Positions 23,383-37,949 of a stretch of 64,000 nucleotides of DNA are shown one piece after another. Source of the DNA: Paramecium tetraurelia (lineage: Eukaryota; Ciliophora; Oligohymenophorea; Peniculida; Parameciidae); NCBI RefSeq assembly GCF_000165425.1, contig NW_001799035.1, positions 62,001-126,000 of the forward strand, read 5' to 3'. The notes beneath the pieces were generated by a model. The model did not search any database. It was not told where the DNA came from and saw nothing but the letters and a program-made list of their open reading frames with translations. A program made the translations under genes and the position numbers. Numbering within the stretch: position 1 is the first letter of the stretch; the number at the start of each line of letters is the position of its first letter.

Positions 23383-25305
23383 ATGTCTGCTTTAAGAGTG
23401 GTCTTGTTAGGAGTTTTAGGACATGGAAAAACATACCTATTTAATAAAATAACCAATGCAAATGAAGCTGTAATTTATGGAGGAAAGTCAGTAACAAAAT
23501 AAATTGTGATTGGTTAAGCTGCACATGGAGAATTTGAAGTTGTTGATACACCTGGATTCGATGCATCGGAGGATAAATTATTACACGCTGCTGGTGTAAT
23601 TGCAGCATTGGCATAGGGAGATGTCAACAGAATTCTGATTGTTGTCAAATGTGAAAGAACAGACATCATGATAAAAAATATCAAAAAAGTCATTGGATCA
23701 ATTTAAAGATACAAAGATTTAATCACGATTGTTGTAACTTATTGGGACGAATAATAAAGAAACATACGACATCGTTATAAAAGTTAGGAATCCTAATAAC
23801 AACAAGAATTAGAAGCAAAATATTAAATAGAAACAGCAATTAAAAACAATTTTAATATCTCTTCAGTAATAATTTCTTCATTTGAAGATGATCCTATTAT
23901 TATCACAGAAAAAATAACTAAGATTATTCTTTTATCTCGATTTACTAAAATTCACTTACAAGAATCAGAAATCTATAGTCAATTTGACTTAATAAGCGTA
24001 AGTGAAGAATCTGAAATGGAATTTAATAAATCAATTTCTTAAATTAGGAGTAGTTTTAGAAAAATCTCAAAATTATTTTTAATGTACATAGAAACTTAGT
24101 AACTAAATGAAAATTATTTGATTGACAAATTGCATTACTTATCACTATCTATTAAAAGCATTGCAAATGAATTTATTGAAAAATTTGAAAGGCAATATGG
24201 AGATTATATGAATGAAACCTATGATACAGATGGCATAAATGTAAGATACCTACATCATATTTATCTGAAAAAGGAACTTCGATTGGATCTTGAATAAGTT
24301 ATTAAAAAAGCATAATCTAAAATGAAAGAATCTTAAATTCACTGTTTTAATTGGATTAAATAGTGTCCTTATTGTGGATTAGTCTGGATAAAAGTTGTTG
24401 GTTGTGATAATGAAACTACATGTGGAAATAGGGTAGATTCTTATTTTGACGATCTGCTGGTAAGAACTTAAAATGAAAAGCGTTTCAAAATAATAGTAAA
24501 TAATGATTCTGTTGATATTGAGATATTGGATGAATAAAAAAGTGAAAAAAAATTAGTAATTTAATAAGATCTAAATATATATTAAATATTGTTCAATTCT
24601 ATAAAGGACAATCCTGTATTAAGTAAGAATTTTAAAATTTACTATTCATTTTTTAATTCAGATTCAGATTCGGATTTAGAATAGTTAAAAGTTGAATTGG
24701 TTATTTCTATTTTAGGTTTATAAAGAGTTGACTACTATATTAAAAATATATATGAAGTAGATCAAGAAATGATGATTAATGAGTTCAAATTTCTACTTAG
24801 AGAATCTGGATGGTTCTAATCTGATTTTCCAAACTTGAATTTTTATAAGTAAAAATCATTAGGATGTGGGAATGTAATTGTGTGGAAAGATTTAGCTCCT
24901 CTGAGTGGACCACTTTTATAAGAATTACTATCACCTGAATTGCTTGATTATTTCAATGATCAGGAATAATTATTAAAAGATGAAGCTGACGATATTGCAA
25001 AAGAGTTGGAAAGGACCTATAAAAATCTTATGAATTAAGCAATTACTGAATAATTGAAGAATATAAAAGTAATCCCAAAGCTATTAAATATCATGGAAAC
25101 TTTAGACGATACAGTAAAACAAAAATAGGAACAATATAACTAAAATCTTTAGTAAAATTTTTAAAATCATATTGAAAAAACAAAGATTGAACAATAAAAT
25201 GTTAAAAGAAGATACAGCATTAAAATGAGTATAGATGATAATTTTAATTCAGATACTGAAAATGCTGATAGTTCTCGAATAGAAGTGCCTAAGGATAATC
25301 ATTGA
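23383..25305 (+). CDS. AIG1/GIMAP-like GTPase with C-terminal Cys motif, copy 1
   Basis: Single exon, 640 aa. G domain at the N-terminus: P-loop GVLGHGKTYLFNK, switch GGKSVTKQIVIGQ, G3 VVDTPGFDAS, G4-like VVTYWDE. A long helical middle follows. Next is a cysteine motif QCPYCGLVWIKVVGCDNE then TTCGNR (residues about 327-350), and a conserved block GCGNVIVWKDLAPLSGP near residue 495. The C-terminus is coiled-coil and Gln-rich. SVTK and DTPG resemble AIG1/IAN GTPases; the Cys motif looks zinc-binding (RING/IBR-like). It is the longest of three tandem copies; Tyr follows the P-loop Thr where the others have Ala. Confidence 0.8.
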
Positions 25306-25473
25306 TTACTTTTTGACTTTGCTCGGAATAATCATTTTTAATTAAACTTTAATGATCTGAGTTTATTTTAAATATATTATAAAATTAACTTTCTTAATAG
25401 AAAAATCTTATTCTATTAGAAAGCTACTATCGATATTCATATATATATTGATTTAGAAATAGAAATAGAAATA

Positions 25474-27177
25474 ATGAAAAAATTTAGAATTGCTCTCTTA
25501 GGGTCGATAGGAGCGGGTAAAACTGCTTTTTTTAATCGCATTACATCTTCTAATGAACCTGAAATTTCAGGAGGCCCATCAGTAACAAAAAATGTTGTAG
25601 TTGGATAAGCAACAATAGGTGAGTTTGAAGTAGTAGACACCCCAGGTTTTGAAAGTGAAAGTGACAAATTAGTACATGCTGCTGGTGTTATTGCAGCATT
25701 AACTTTAGGAGATGTTAATCGAATCCTTATATTTGTAAAGTTTGATCGAGATGATAGAATGATTAGTTCAATTCGACAAGTATTGTCTCCGATTAAGAGA
25801 TATAAAGATATCGTAACAATTTTAGTTTCTCATTTCGATCATTCAAGGAATATTGCTGATGATTAAGATCGCTTTTCATAGAGAATAAAATAAGAGTTTA
25901 ATATAGACTCAATTTTATTTTATTCCATCTTATCATTTGACAATAATGATATTTCAATGAAAATCATTAACATCCTAAATTAATCAGATTAGAAATCAAT
26001 TTTATTACAAGATTCAGAAATATTTAGTTAATTTGATTTTATGCAATTAGATGATTACAATTAGACAAAATTAGAAAAGAATTAATCAGCTATTCTACGT
26101 CAATTTAGAAAAACTGCAAGAATATATAAATCATTTATTGAGTCAATAGATTTGAATGACCCTCTACTTATTGATATTTTACATGAATTAACAAAGGATA
26201 TTAAAGCTGAAGCAAATAGGCATGTTGAAGAATTTGAGATTTTGCATGGAGATGAATTAAACGAATTCTTTGATGTATAAGGTGTTAACATTCGATATCT
26301 GCATCATATTTATTTAAAAAAATAAATTTGGTTGGATTTAAATAATGTGATTAAATTAGCCCAAACGACAATGACAAAATGCCAAATTCATATATATCAT
26401 TTCATAAAATTATGTCCATATTGTAAATAACCTTGGATGAAGGTGTTTGGTTGCGATGGAGAAACTAAATGTGGAAATAGAATTCTCCCTTTTGAATAAG
26501 ATGAAATTATTGGTCAAGCATCAGCACCGAAGAAATTTGAAATCAAAATTATAGATAATCAATTATAAGTTGATATTGTCCGTCCTACTAGCTAATAATA
26601 TTCAACTGTAAAGGAGGAAATAAGCTCAAAGTTTAATTAAATATATAAATACTTTAAAAATGATATACATTTTTAGAAACATTTAGGATAGAATTTTACT
26701 AAAACAGACTTATGGAATTTAATGAACTAGAAATTTGGAAATCGTTTAGATGATATTTGTTAAAGGATTAATGATGAGAATAAAGGAAAGCAATTATAAT
26801 AACTCAGAATTTATTTTTATAGTTTTTTTAAAGTTGAAAATGCAGATGATAATTCAAATAAATCGATTGGATGCGGAAGGAAATTTAATTGGTCAGAACA
26901 ACCTCCTTTGAGTGGGCCTGAATTAAATGAATTACTTTCACAAGATTTGATTGATTTTTTTAATAGGGATTAAGAAAAATTATTAAAAGATGAAGCATAT
27001 TTTTTAGAACTTTCATATAAAAAGTTAGTAAAAGATGCCATTGAAGAACAAAAAAAAACTACAAAAATATTATCATCTCAATTTTCCTCACAACAGGAGA
27101 TTAAAGCAAATAACATCTAGTCTAATGTTGCATCAGCCAATAAAGAATATAATTATTTTAAAACTAAAATCTATTGA
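25474..27177 (+). CDS. AIG1/GIMAP-like GTPase with C-terminal Cys motif, copy 2
   Basis: Single exon, 567 aa. P-loop GSIGAGKTAFFNR, switch GGPSVTKNVVVGQ, G3 VVDTPGFESE, G4-like LVSHFDHS. The shared block IRYLHHIYLKKQIWLDLNNV precedes the Cys motif LCPYCKQPWMKVFGCDGE and KCGNR. Later GCGRKFNWSEQPPLSGPELN is conserved with the neighbours. It begins 168 nt after copy 1 and is read in the same direction. Predicted GTP-binding and self-assembly function comes from family knowledge; no membrane segment is seen. Copies 2 and 3 are closer to each other in length and P-loop than to copy 1. Confidence 0.8.
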
Positions 27178-27327
27178 ATGACCTTTATATCTTATATAAT
27201 TTTAGCATAATTGTTAGTATAATTATTTTGTTATAAATTTTCATTCTTTTTTTAGGAATCAAACAAATGTTGATATATATGTTGAATAAAATTTTAATAG
27301 AATTAATAAAAGCTAATTAAGGAATTT

Positions 27328-28953
27328 ATGGACGTATTAAGAGTTGTTCTTGTAGGTGTTATTGGATCTGGCAAAACTGCATTTTTTAATAATTTGACAA
27401 AGAATTAAGAGCCTGTAAAATAGGGAGGAGCATCTGTTACTAAATAAGTAGTAGTTGGATAATGCATTTTTGGAGAGCAGTTTGAAGTAATTGATACCCC
27501 TGGGTTCGAATCTGATGAAGAAAAATTATTACATGCTGCAGGAGTAATTGCAGCACTTTCAATAGGCGATGTTAATAGAATATTATTAATATAAAAATTT
27601 GACAGAGATGGAGTAATGATGAATGCATTGTAATAAGTCATAGCTCCAATCACTAGATATAGGGATATGGTAACGGTTATAGTATCACATTGGGATCTTT
27701 CAGAAAATAAAGAACAAGATTAATAGCATTTAACAAAGAAAATAAAGGATAGATTTAATATTGGATCTATTCTTTATTATTCTAAACTTAATGATCCTAA
27801 AGTTATCGCTCTATTAGTTTAAAATATAATTTTTGAATCAAAACTAACATCTATTAAATTATCAGATACAGAAATAATTAGTTAGTTTGATTTATCAACT
27901 TTGAATTATGAAAGTCAAGATAAATTAGAAAGAGATAAAGAATAAATTATTAAGTCATTTAGAAAGACGGCATAGGTGTTTATTAAATATATAAATGAAG
28001 AGGTTAATTTGGATGACCCTAAAGCTGTTGATATTTTGCATTTTATATCATTAGAAATTAAGAATATTGCAAATAAATAAGTGGAGCAGTTTGAAAAATA
28101 GCATGGAGAACAACTTAATGAGTTTTATGATACGAATGGAATTAATGTTAGCTATTTACATCATATATATCTAAAAAAAGAAATAAAAAAGGATCTTGAA
28201 AAGGTAATTAAATTGGCTTAAGAAAAAATGATTAATTCAAAAAATCATTGTTTTTAATGTTTAAAACAATGTCCACATTGTAAATTAATATGGATTAAAG
28301 TTGCTGGATGTGATGGATAAACTACTTGTGGAAATAGAGTTTATACCACTTCAGATTCATTATTGAAAAACTCTTCAACTAAATGTAGATACGAAATTGA
28401 ATTAGAATCAAACAAATTAGTGTTGAAAGAAATTTAATTCAGTAATACACAAAATACATCTTAGAAATCATAGTCTGATTCAAATTAAGATTATATTTAC
28501 CAAATTATAAGGGAGGATAAGTATTTATAGAAAGTTCTTGGACAAAACTTTACAAAGGATTAATTTGAGAAGTTAATAAGAGAGAAGAATGATATGAATT
28601 AAAATTTAATGTATTCATTTTTGAGGTTGAAACCTGATGATGATATAATTAAATGGATTTACTAATAGTTGGATATAGAAAGGGATATTGAAAAATAAAA
28701 TGATAAGAAAAATAAAAGATTTGGCTGCGGATAAGAATTAATTTGGTCAGAATTGCCACCCTTGAGTGGACCTGAATTAAATGAATTACTATCAATTGAA
28801 TTAATAGATTATTTCAATGATTAGGCATAATTAATTAATGACGAAAGTAAATTCTTAGAGGCAGCTTATAAAGACCTTGTTAACCAAGCTATATAAGAGC
28901 AATATAAGACAAAGAAAGTGATCTAATTGTAAAAGTAGAGTGAAACATAATGA
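27328..28953 (+). CDS. AIG1/GIMAP-like GTPase with C-terminal Cys motif, copy 3
   Basis: Single exon, 541 aa, ending right before the convergent uracil phosphoribosyltransferase gene (44 nt apart). P-loop GVIGSGKTAFFNN, switch GGASVTKQVVVGQ, G3 VIDTPGFESDEE, G4-like IVSHWDLS. Shared block VSYLHHIYLKKEIKKDLEK, Cys motif QCPHCKLIWIKVAGCDGQ with TTCGNR, then GCGQELIWSELPPLSGPELN. All three copies lack introns, unlike most genes here, which fits duplication of an intron-poor ancestor. Function unknown beyond GTP binding. Confidence 0.8.
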
Positions 28954-28997
28954 TGATATTTATTAACCTATTAATGTATAACATACTATATAATTTT

Positions 28998-29844
28998 TCA
29001 TTGATCAACAGTTCCAAAATATCTATCTCCAAAGTCTCCAACTCCTGGGAAGCGATGATCTTGAATAGTATTAAGTGCGTAATCAACTCCAGCAGTAATG
29101 ACTTTGACCTTAGGGAATTAATGCAGGACTTTTGAAAGTCCTTTTTCGCATGAAACAATGTTCACAGCAGCAATGTTTTCCTAATTGACTCCATTGGATT
29201 GAAGTGCTTTTATTGCTGTACTGATTCTTCCGCCTGTTGTAATCATGGCATCAGTAAGGATGACCTAATTTAGTTCATTGATACTTGTTTTTGATCGATA
29301 TCCTCTGGGAATTTGCAATACATTAACTAGGGATCTTTAGTTTATGGATGTTCTTAAACTAAAATAAATCCAACTGAAGCTCCTGGAAGCACCTTGAGAG
29401 CTTCGCCTAAGAAGGCGTTTCCTGATCTTACCATCACTACAACACAGAATTATTTGTTCTCAAATTAAATCTCTTAGGCTGGTGTTTAAGTTTGTGAGCC
29501 TTCTGGAGGAGCCAACTTTTTACTATGTTCAGAGATGGCCTTTTCCATTAGCAATCTAATCAATCTGTCAGAATACAATCTGAAGTCCTAATTAGGTTTG
29601 AGACCATATATACTTTGGTTTGAGTAGTTTGATTACGGATCACACTCAACAAATGTTCAACTTAGAATTTTTCCAACACATAAAGACTAGGAAATCTAAG
29701 ACGAAATTATTATAATTCTGAATGTGAAATAAAAGAGAAATACGGTGCAGCGCATTGGAATCTTTTCTATTATTGAGCAATTAGAGTGAATCCCAAGAGT
29801 CCTAGGAATCCACTTTCGAATATCTTAAGAAGTCTTGAATTCAT
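28998..29844 (-). CDS. uracil phosphoribosyltransferase
   Basis: Start 29842-29844, TGA 28998-29000; introns 29588-29613 (26 nt) and 29265-29284 (20 nt); 266 aa. An N-terminal hydrophobic stretch (IFESGFLGLLGFTLIAQQ) precedes the catalytic domain. The PRPP loop is VILTDAMITTGGRISTAIKA, with MVRSGNAFLGEALKVLPGAS upstream, and the uracil-binding C-terminus is FPGVGDFGDRYFGTVDQ. The enzyme makes UMP from uracil and PRPP in pyrimidine salvage. The 20-nt intron falls just before the PRPP motif and must be removed to keep it. The hydrophobic N-terminus is unusual for a soluble salvage enzyme and might be a signal anchor. Confidence 0.93.
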
Positions 29845-30020
29845 ATTTTAATAATTTAATTTAATAATTCCAATTGTGAATCATTAAAATTAATGAGAAT
29901 ACTTTAATGTTTTTTTATATATAAGTGACAATCAAATTCAAATTTGAACCATATCATAAAGTAACAATAATAATAATTTAAAATTGAATGTTTGTATTTA
30001 TTTAACATACAATATTTAGA

Positions 30021-32583
<2,563 letters not shown>

Positions 32584-33066
32584 GTGTTATTAACTTTTAA
32601 AAAAAAGATTTAAAATTTTCCATAATTAAAACAAGCATTTATATTATTTGCGCATAAATAATTGTTAATTAAACCTACCAATGACATCTCATTGTAATTA
32701 TAATATGATGAATATTCAATAAACAATAATCTCATTTATTATAGATTCAATATTACGCTCCTTTATATTCACAATATCTCACATTATTCACGTACAACAT
32801 GAATAAACCTTGTCCTTATCTGCCAATTTAATGCACACAATTGAAGTGTGCTTCAAAACAGTTATACCTGCATTTAGTTTGCAATCTTGGGATTCTGAGG
32901 GATTTTATCATTGAAATTCAGATCTAGGGATTTATTCAACTGCATTTTGATTGAACAGTTTCGCATTTATTCTATACACATGTTGTTATCTTAAATTAAT
33001 AATCTCAAGTTTATATTGAAGAACTTTATTCATTTTTATAAATGAACAAATAATTAAAGTGATAAA
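32584..33066. other. divergent promoter region of EF2 and a RING gene
   Basis: 483 AT-rich bases between divergent starts. Apart from the short open frame at 32799-32954 (listed separately), nothing gene-like is visible. EF2 is normally very highly expressed, so a strong promoter should lie near 32584-32700; no specific element is recognised. Confidence 0.5.
32799..32954 (+). CDS. possible 51-aa Cys-rich small protein
   Basis: Open frame MNKPCPYLPIQCTQLKCASK... ending TGA at 32952-32954. The Cys spacing with a following HL resembles half of a TRAF-type zinc finger, a motif common in Paramecium. It could be a tiny gene, a first exon, or a remnant; length is too short to decide. Confidence 0.25.
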
Positions 33067-33895
33067 ATGAATGCAATTGATGAATTGAGAAAGACCAAGT
33101 TTACAGAGAAATTGGAGCAATTTATATTAAAAAAGAGAAGAGCTTAGACGAATCTAGATGAGTATCAAACAAGAAAACAAAGTATAATATATGAATATAA
33201 AGAATAATAACCTTATGTTCCTGAAGACAATACAGATTAGATTTGCAGTTTGTGCAAATGTTTTTATGTTAATTATGTAACAACAACTTGCCAACATAAT
33301 TGCTGTTAAAAATGCTTATTTGATCATCTACTCAAATGTCGAGTACATTTATTTATATTTATGAAAGAAAAAATGCCCAGTTTGCAGTAGAGAGTTGAAG
33401 GGGGATTTTGCTTTTCCTTGTCTTTCCATCGATTACTGGATAGGGATTGCTCAGAAGAATAATAAAGATTATGAAGTTAAATTATAAGAGATAGAATTGT
33501 GGAAGGAGAGAGGAAGGGTCAAAGAGTTTACTGTAGGAATGAGATTAGATATTCTGGACACGGTTTTTGTTTGGTGTCAAGGTGAAGTAAAAGATATAAG
33601 ATATGGAAAAAATGATTAGCCTAAGTAGGTGTTCATCCATTATCTGGGTTGGGATAAAGTTTATGATGAGATAATAGATGTTGATAGTTTCAGACTGGCT
33701 CCCCTAGGAACTAATACTTAACAAAAGAGTACTTCATTTTATTAAATTAGATGTTATATAATACAAACAATCAAATGTAGAGACAATATAGAGAAGTTTA
33801 AATATTAATTAGAATGCTAATTCAAATGCGAGAGAGACCAATCATCGATCACTGATAATGGCACTAGCTAGTTAATTTTTATCATTGAGAAATGA
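33067..33895 (+). CDS. RING finger protein with chromo-barrel-like domain
   Basis: Start 33067, TGA 33893-33895, intron 33343-33367 (25 nt, ends AAAG) inside the RING; 267 aa. RING: DQICSLCKCFYVNYVTTTCQ, HNCCQKCLFDHLLKCR, then KKCPVCSRELKG after splicing. Residues about 150-220 read VGMRLDILDTVFVWCQGEVK and KQVFIHYLGWDKVYDEIID, then FRLAPLG, typical of a Tudor-knot/chromo-barrel fold that reads methyl-lysine. The combination suggests an E3 ubiquitin ligase recruited to chromatin, like UHRF- or MSL-related proteins in principle; that role is inference. It lies 37 nt upstream of the next gene, same strand. Confidence 0.75.
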
Positions 33896-33932
33896 TCTTT
33901 TTAATAATTAAAATTGATATAATTTATATAAC

Positions 33933-35404
33933 ATGCAAAGCTATAAACTTCACGTAGTTTCTGAAAACCTCAAGGATAGACATCCCTATGTTGAACCGGA
34001 TTTCAAGGATAGATACGATCCCTCTGAAGTAATACTCATACTCAAGAATAGGTTTATCATGCAGTCTTTGACCGTTCCATTCCTAAATTGATTGAAATAT
34101 TGCTCATGGCGAACATTGAATCTTTTAAATATAGAGATGCCTTGATCACATTAAATGAGATGGTTGACCATTAAGAAATGAAGGATTAAATGATATCCCA
34201 AGGTAATCCTTCTCTTTAGACCTAGGTCTGGTGGGAATTGCTAGTGCATATTTACATCATAAAGATATCTAGATCAGAAAACAAGCAGTCATTTTATTGG
34301 GATGTTTAGTAAGCATAATGAGAGGAAGAGAACAACTAGACGATTTGAGTTTTGATGGATTATCTAAATTATTATTTGATGATGCAAGAGAATAGTGTGG
34401 ATGGGCTTTATGTAGAATAATTACTGGAAGAGATGGCGTAGATATCTTTGTGCAAATCTAATCTCACTAAAAAAATGATCTAATCCTTTATGCAATCTAA
34501 AGAATATCCTAAATTTACTGTTTATTTATTGGAAGCATTTGCCAAAATCGTAGAATTTGATAATGGCATTTTCTTCTTTTTAAATTGTGGAACCATTAAG
34601 AGATTCATTGAAATTCTATCTTAAGAGAATTACTATGATTAAAGCTATACTTAAAGAATAACTTATTTGTCTTTGGAAGTGCTATCTAAAATATGTGCTA
34701 ATCATGAAGGCAAAGAAGAAGCAATTAGAGAAAATGCTATCAATGTTGCCAATCGATATCTGGATAGTCCCTTATTGGAAGAAGCTTATTTTGCAACTAT
34801 TTTGATCATGAATTGCACTATTAATCTTGATGGCAAAAAGTAATGTGTACATGTTGAAAATGATGAAATTATCTAAGTATATCAATTTAAATAAATACTA
34901 GAAATTGATTTCGTTACTAAATAAAGATTTCAGTAAGGATGTTAAATAAGCATTAACTAATATTGCAGATTACCCTGATGGATTTATTATCATTACTAAA
35001 TTATTGTCAAATAGCTATGAAACTTTAGATGACTTGCTTGGTCATAGGGTCGTTATTGCTTTGGCTAAACTGATCCCAAGAGGATTAGAAAATTATGATG
35101 AATATAAATAATATGGTAGAACTCTTTGCAAATTCTTGAGAGACTACAATGAAGCCATCTATGTGGCCTTGGAAGTATGATTAATAAGAGATTAAATTAG
35201 GAAACAGTTAAAATAGTAGAAATTCTGATGGAATTCTTTTATTATCCTGACTTAGTGAGAGATGTGACAGACTCCCTATTAAAATTGATGGAAGCAGATG
35301 TAGAATCAAGAGAGTACGCACTCAATTATTTGGAGACTCACAATGTAAACAGCAAAGAGATTTAAAGTATATCTAATAAAATACTTGAATTATTTCCACA
35401 TTGA
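33933..35404 (+). CDS. armadillo-repeat protein, radial-spoke-like
   Basis: Start 33933, TGA 35402-35404; introns 34029-34051, 34203-34225, 34877-34901 and 35175-35200. About 457 aa of helical ARM repeats: LVGIASAYLHHKDIQIRKQA then VILLGCLVSIMRGREQL, REQCGWALCRIITGRDGVDI, KKMIQSFMQSKEYPKFTVYL. The N-terminus (DRHPYVEPDFKDRYDPSEV) and fold recall RSPH14-type radial spoke proteins. Exons leave one surplus base: the frame changes at about 34449-34465, between GRDGVDIFVQ and NLTKKMIQSF, with no workable intron. It is either a 1-nt error or a genuine shift. Confidence 0.65.
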
Positions 35405-36528
35405 ATATGTCATATGATTTTTAATAGGAAATACATTATTCTTAATTCTTTTTATTTTAAAATGTCATTAGATTGACTATATAATTATAGATACTTTTCA
35501 TATTGTATTCTAAGAACTGTACAGATTAAAACAAATAGCTATTAAATCTTAATTTACTTGAACTGATTATTTATTAAAATTAGTAGGAAGAGAGCTTAAG
35601 AGATTATAATTCCATTATCCTATCATGAGATACTTTGGGAAGAATATCAATCAATAATTGTAGTCTATCTATATTTAAACAGAGTCTCCTGTTAATATTT
35701 TAGATAATTCTTATTTTCAAAATAAATTTAATCCGTTTCTACAAAAATGTGATCATTATCATATTGAAATTAATTCAATCTGGTTAAATCAAATGTAATT
35801 TCTTTTCTATATAAAGTTCCAAATTTCCATATCTCATAGGCAAAATTCCATTACTATACTGAACACTATCAAATATTAAGTAATATCTAGAACACTTCAC
35901 AGTTTTTAATCTATATCCTCCTATTTCTACTACATTCATAATGAATAGATTCTTATATATATCAAAATGAACTCATAGCTTAATTATGTCGTTGTAATAC
36001 TAACCTGCAATTTTCATATTTACACTTTGGAGGTTATTCATTTTGTAGACTCTTTAGTTATGATGTCTGGTTCCAAATAAATGAATTAAGTTTACTATTT
36101 TGCTGAAATCTAAGAGTATATATTATGAGTATTATACTCTAATACTCTAATCTTTTATTAGTTAAGTGCTAATAAAATGGAGAAAGAGATGTTGGATTTT
36201 AGATGATATTGTTCTATAATACATTTACTTTTAATAGTGGCTGATTTCTATTTAATAGTCAGTAATTGGAAAATGGATTTTAGAGTAATATTTTGAGCTG
36301 CATCTCAAATTGAATTATATAACAAAATCTAATTCTAATTATGGTGTTATTAAATGATTCAAGTTATAAGTTCTTAAAATACAATATAATAAAAATGGGA
36401 AAAATATTATAAATAGATTTATAGAACAATTTTAATTAAAAATATCATCGAATGAGTTTTACATACATTTTATTACAAGGTTGTATTTTATATAATTCAG
36501 GTTCTTTTTAATTTAAACAATATAAAAA
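35405..36528. other. gene-poor stretch containing a decayed gene
   Basis: 1.1 kb between two plus-strand genes. The middle (about 35650-36110, minus strand) carries a recognisable broken coding region; the rest is AT-rich with no signal seen. Confidence 0.5.
35650..36110 (-). pseudogene. decayed host protein-coding gene, family unknown
   Basis: Protein-like segments follow one another on the minus strand: HLFGTRHHNQRVYKMNNLQS, MKIAGQYYNDIIKL, VHFDIYKNLFIMNVVEIGGY, YYLIFDSVQYSNGILPMRYG and EITFDLTRLNQFQYDNDHIF. They are separated by an in-frame TGA (between IIKL and VHFDI) and at least one frame change. The repeated hydrophobic beta-like strands would suit a kelch/WD-type or similar repeat protein, but no family is certain. 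Composition is far from random AT-rich DNA, so this is best read as a recently inactivated gene or a gene with unresolved splicing. Confidence 0.5.
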
Positions 36529-37868
36529 ATGAGTCAAGGAAAGAATAATAATCAACCATTTTGTTTCGGAAGCAATGGCTCTGAATTTGATCAATCATTT
36601 CTTTTTTAAAGGTATGACATTACATCTAAACATATCATTCTATTTACTGATATCCATATATTATATTTTGAAATACCGATGATTATATTAGCAATCAACC
36701 TCTTTTTCAGCTGTTTGGATCTGAGATATAGCAATACTTTTTGAGATAGCTGCTTACCCCAAACTTAATGCAGTGCATGAATTAAAACTCATAATTGAAG
36801 GATTGCTTTCAAGCCTAGAATTTACTAAGTAAGGATAACCATACTCTTTATACTGGCATTATATTACTTATATTTATGTTTGTTGGACTAATTTCTTAGA
36901 TTTTCCACCTTTGATGAATGGGATTGATATGCTACCATATCTACCAAATCCTGGGTAATCATAGCAATAGCTGAACGTGTTAAACAATCAATCATAGGGG
37001 AATTCAGCTCAAAAGATGAAAAACAATGCAGAGAACCCTATAACAGTAGATGATGATGAACCAGCATAACCTACTAAGAAATGTTACAACGTTCAGTGTA
37101 AGAATGTTGGGGACAAGAAAATCAAATCCAAGAGGCATGATATATTATTCTTTTGTGACAAATGTTCTAAATTATATAATAAAGGAAATTTTTGTGATTT
37201 TTGCGAACAAGTATCAATATCCTCATTTCATTTATTAAAGGTTTACGGCTCTTACGATGACGAGGCTGGCTGGGTTTAATGCGATCAATGCTAAAAATGG
37301 GTATGCAACATTTATAATAAAAATAGAATCACATTGCCTGCGAATAAAAATATAGAAATTAAAATATTGAAAATGAACCAGAAACCACTCCATATCATTG
37401 TTTAACTTGTTCCAAGAACATCAAGAAAACTAAACCAGTGAAGAAACAAGAAGAGCAGCAGCCTCCTTAGAAGTAGCGTCCCATTACTGAACAAGACGAT
37501 GCTAGAAATAGAGAAAAGAACATTACCTTTGTGGCCACGAAGGACAACAAAATACAATACAGTAAGTGATATTGATTAAGTCTTAGCCTATCGATTAAAC
37601 TTGTTAGAAGAGGAAATCAAAGTAGATTTGGATCTCCTTCGAAATTCGATTAAAAAGGCTAAGAAATTATAAATGCAATCTCCGCCTCAAATATTCCAAT
37701 AGCACATAACTTCTTCTCAATAATAAAGTCAACAATCGCAACAACAACAAGAAGTAAGTATACATTCCTACTCCAAAGGTTTAAGAGCAATCTTCATTGG
37801 GTAGTCGAAGTTTGAGGAGAAGAATAAATTAGAAATTGAATTACAGAGATCTGGTTGGGGAATATTGA
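36529..37868 (+). CDS. PHD/zinc-finger protein
   Basis: Start 36529, TGA 37866-37868; introns 36713-36731 (19 nt), 37211-37240 (30), 37301-37326, 37562-37586 and 37754-37778; 404 aa. The C-terminal half carries a Cys-rich PHD region: KKCYNVQCKNVGDKKIKS, LFFCDKCSKLYNKGNFCDFC, GWVQCDQCQKWNHIACE and YHCLTCSKN. It is followed by a Lys/Gln-rich linker and a helical end (YRLNLLEEEIKVDLDLLRNS). PHD fingers usually bind histone H3 tails. The N-terminal third (36580-36720) is hydrophobic and AT-rich and might hide further introns; ILFEIAAYPKLNAVHELKLI is convincing coding sequence. Confidence 0.7.
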
Positions 37869-37949
37869 AGTTATACATATAAATTATATTATTGTTTTAC
37901 AACACCTAATTTATCGTATTGTTTATTCAAACATATAGATTATAAAATA

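Larger units (their letters stand above)
23383..28953 (+). repeat. tandem triplication of the GTPase gene
   Basis: Three head-to-tail paralogous genes separated by 168 and 150 nt. They share gene order of domains and the blocks HHIYLKK, the GCDxxTxCGNR Cys motif and PPLSGPELNELLS, but have diverged strongly elsewhere, so the duplications are old. Confidence 0.85.

Noticed and set aside
36600-36910. Possible retained IES (germline-limited element) inside the PHD gene
   Set aside because: Two AT-rich hydrophobic stretches looked insert-like, but the frame is open through both, and no TA-bounded ends with the IES consensus were found.
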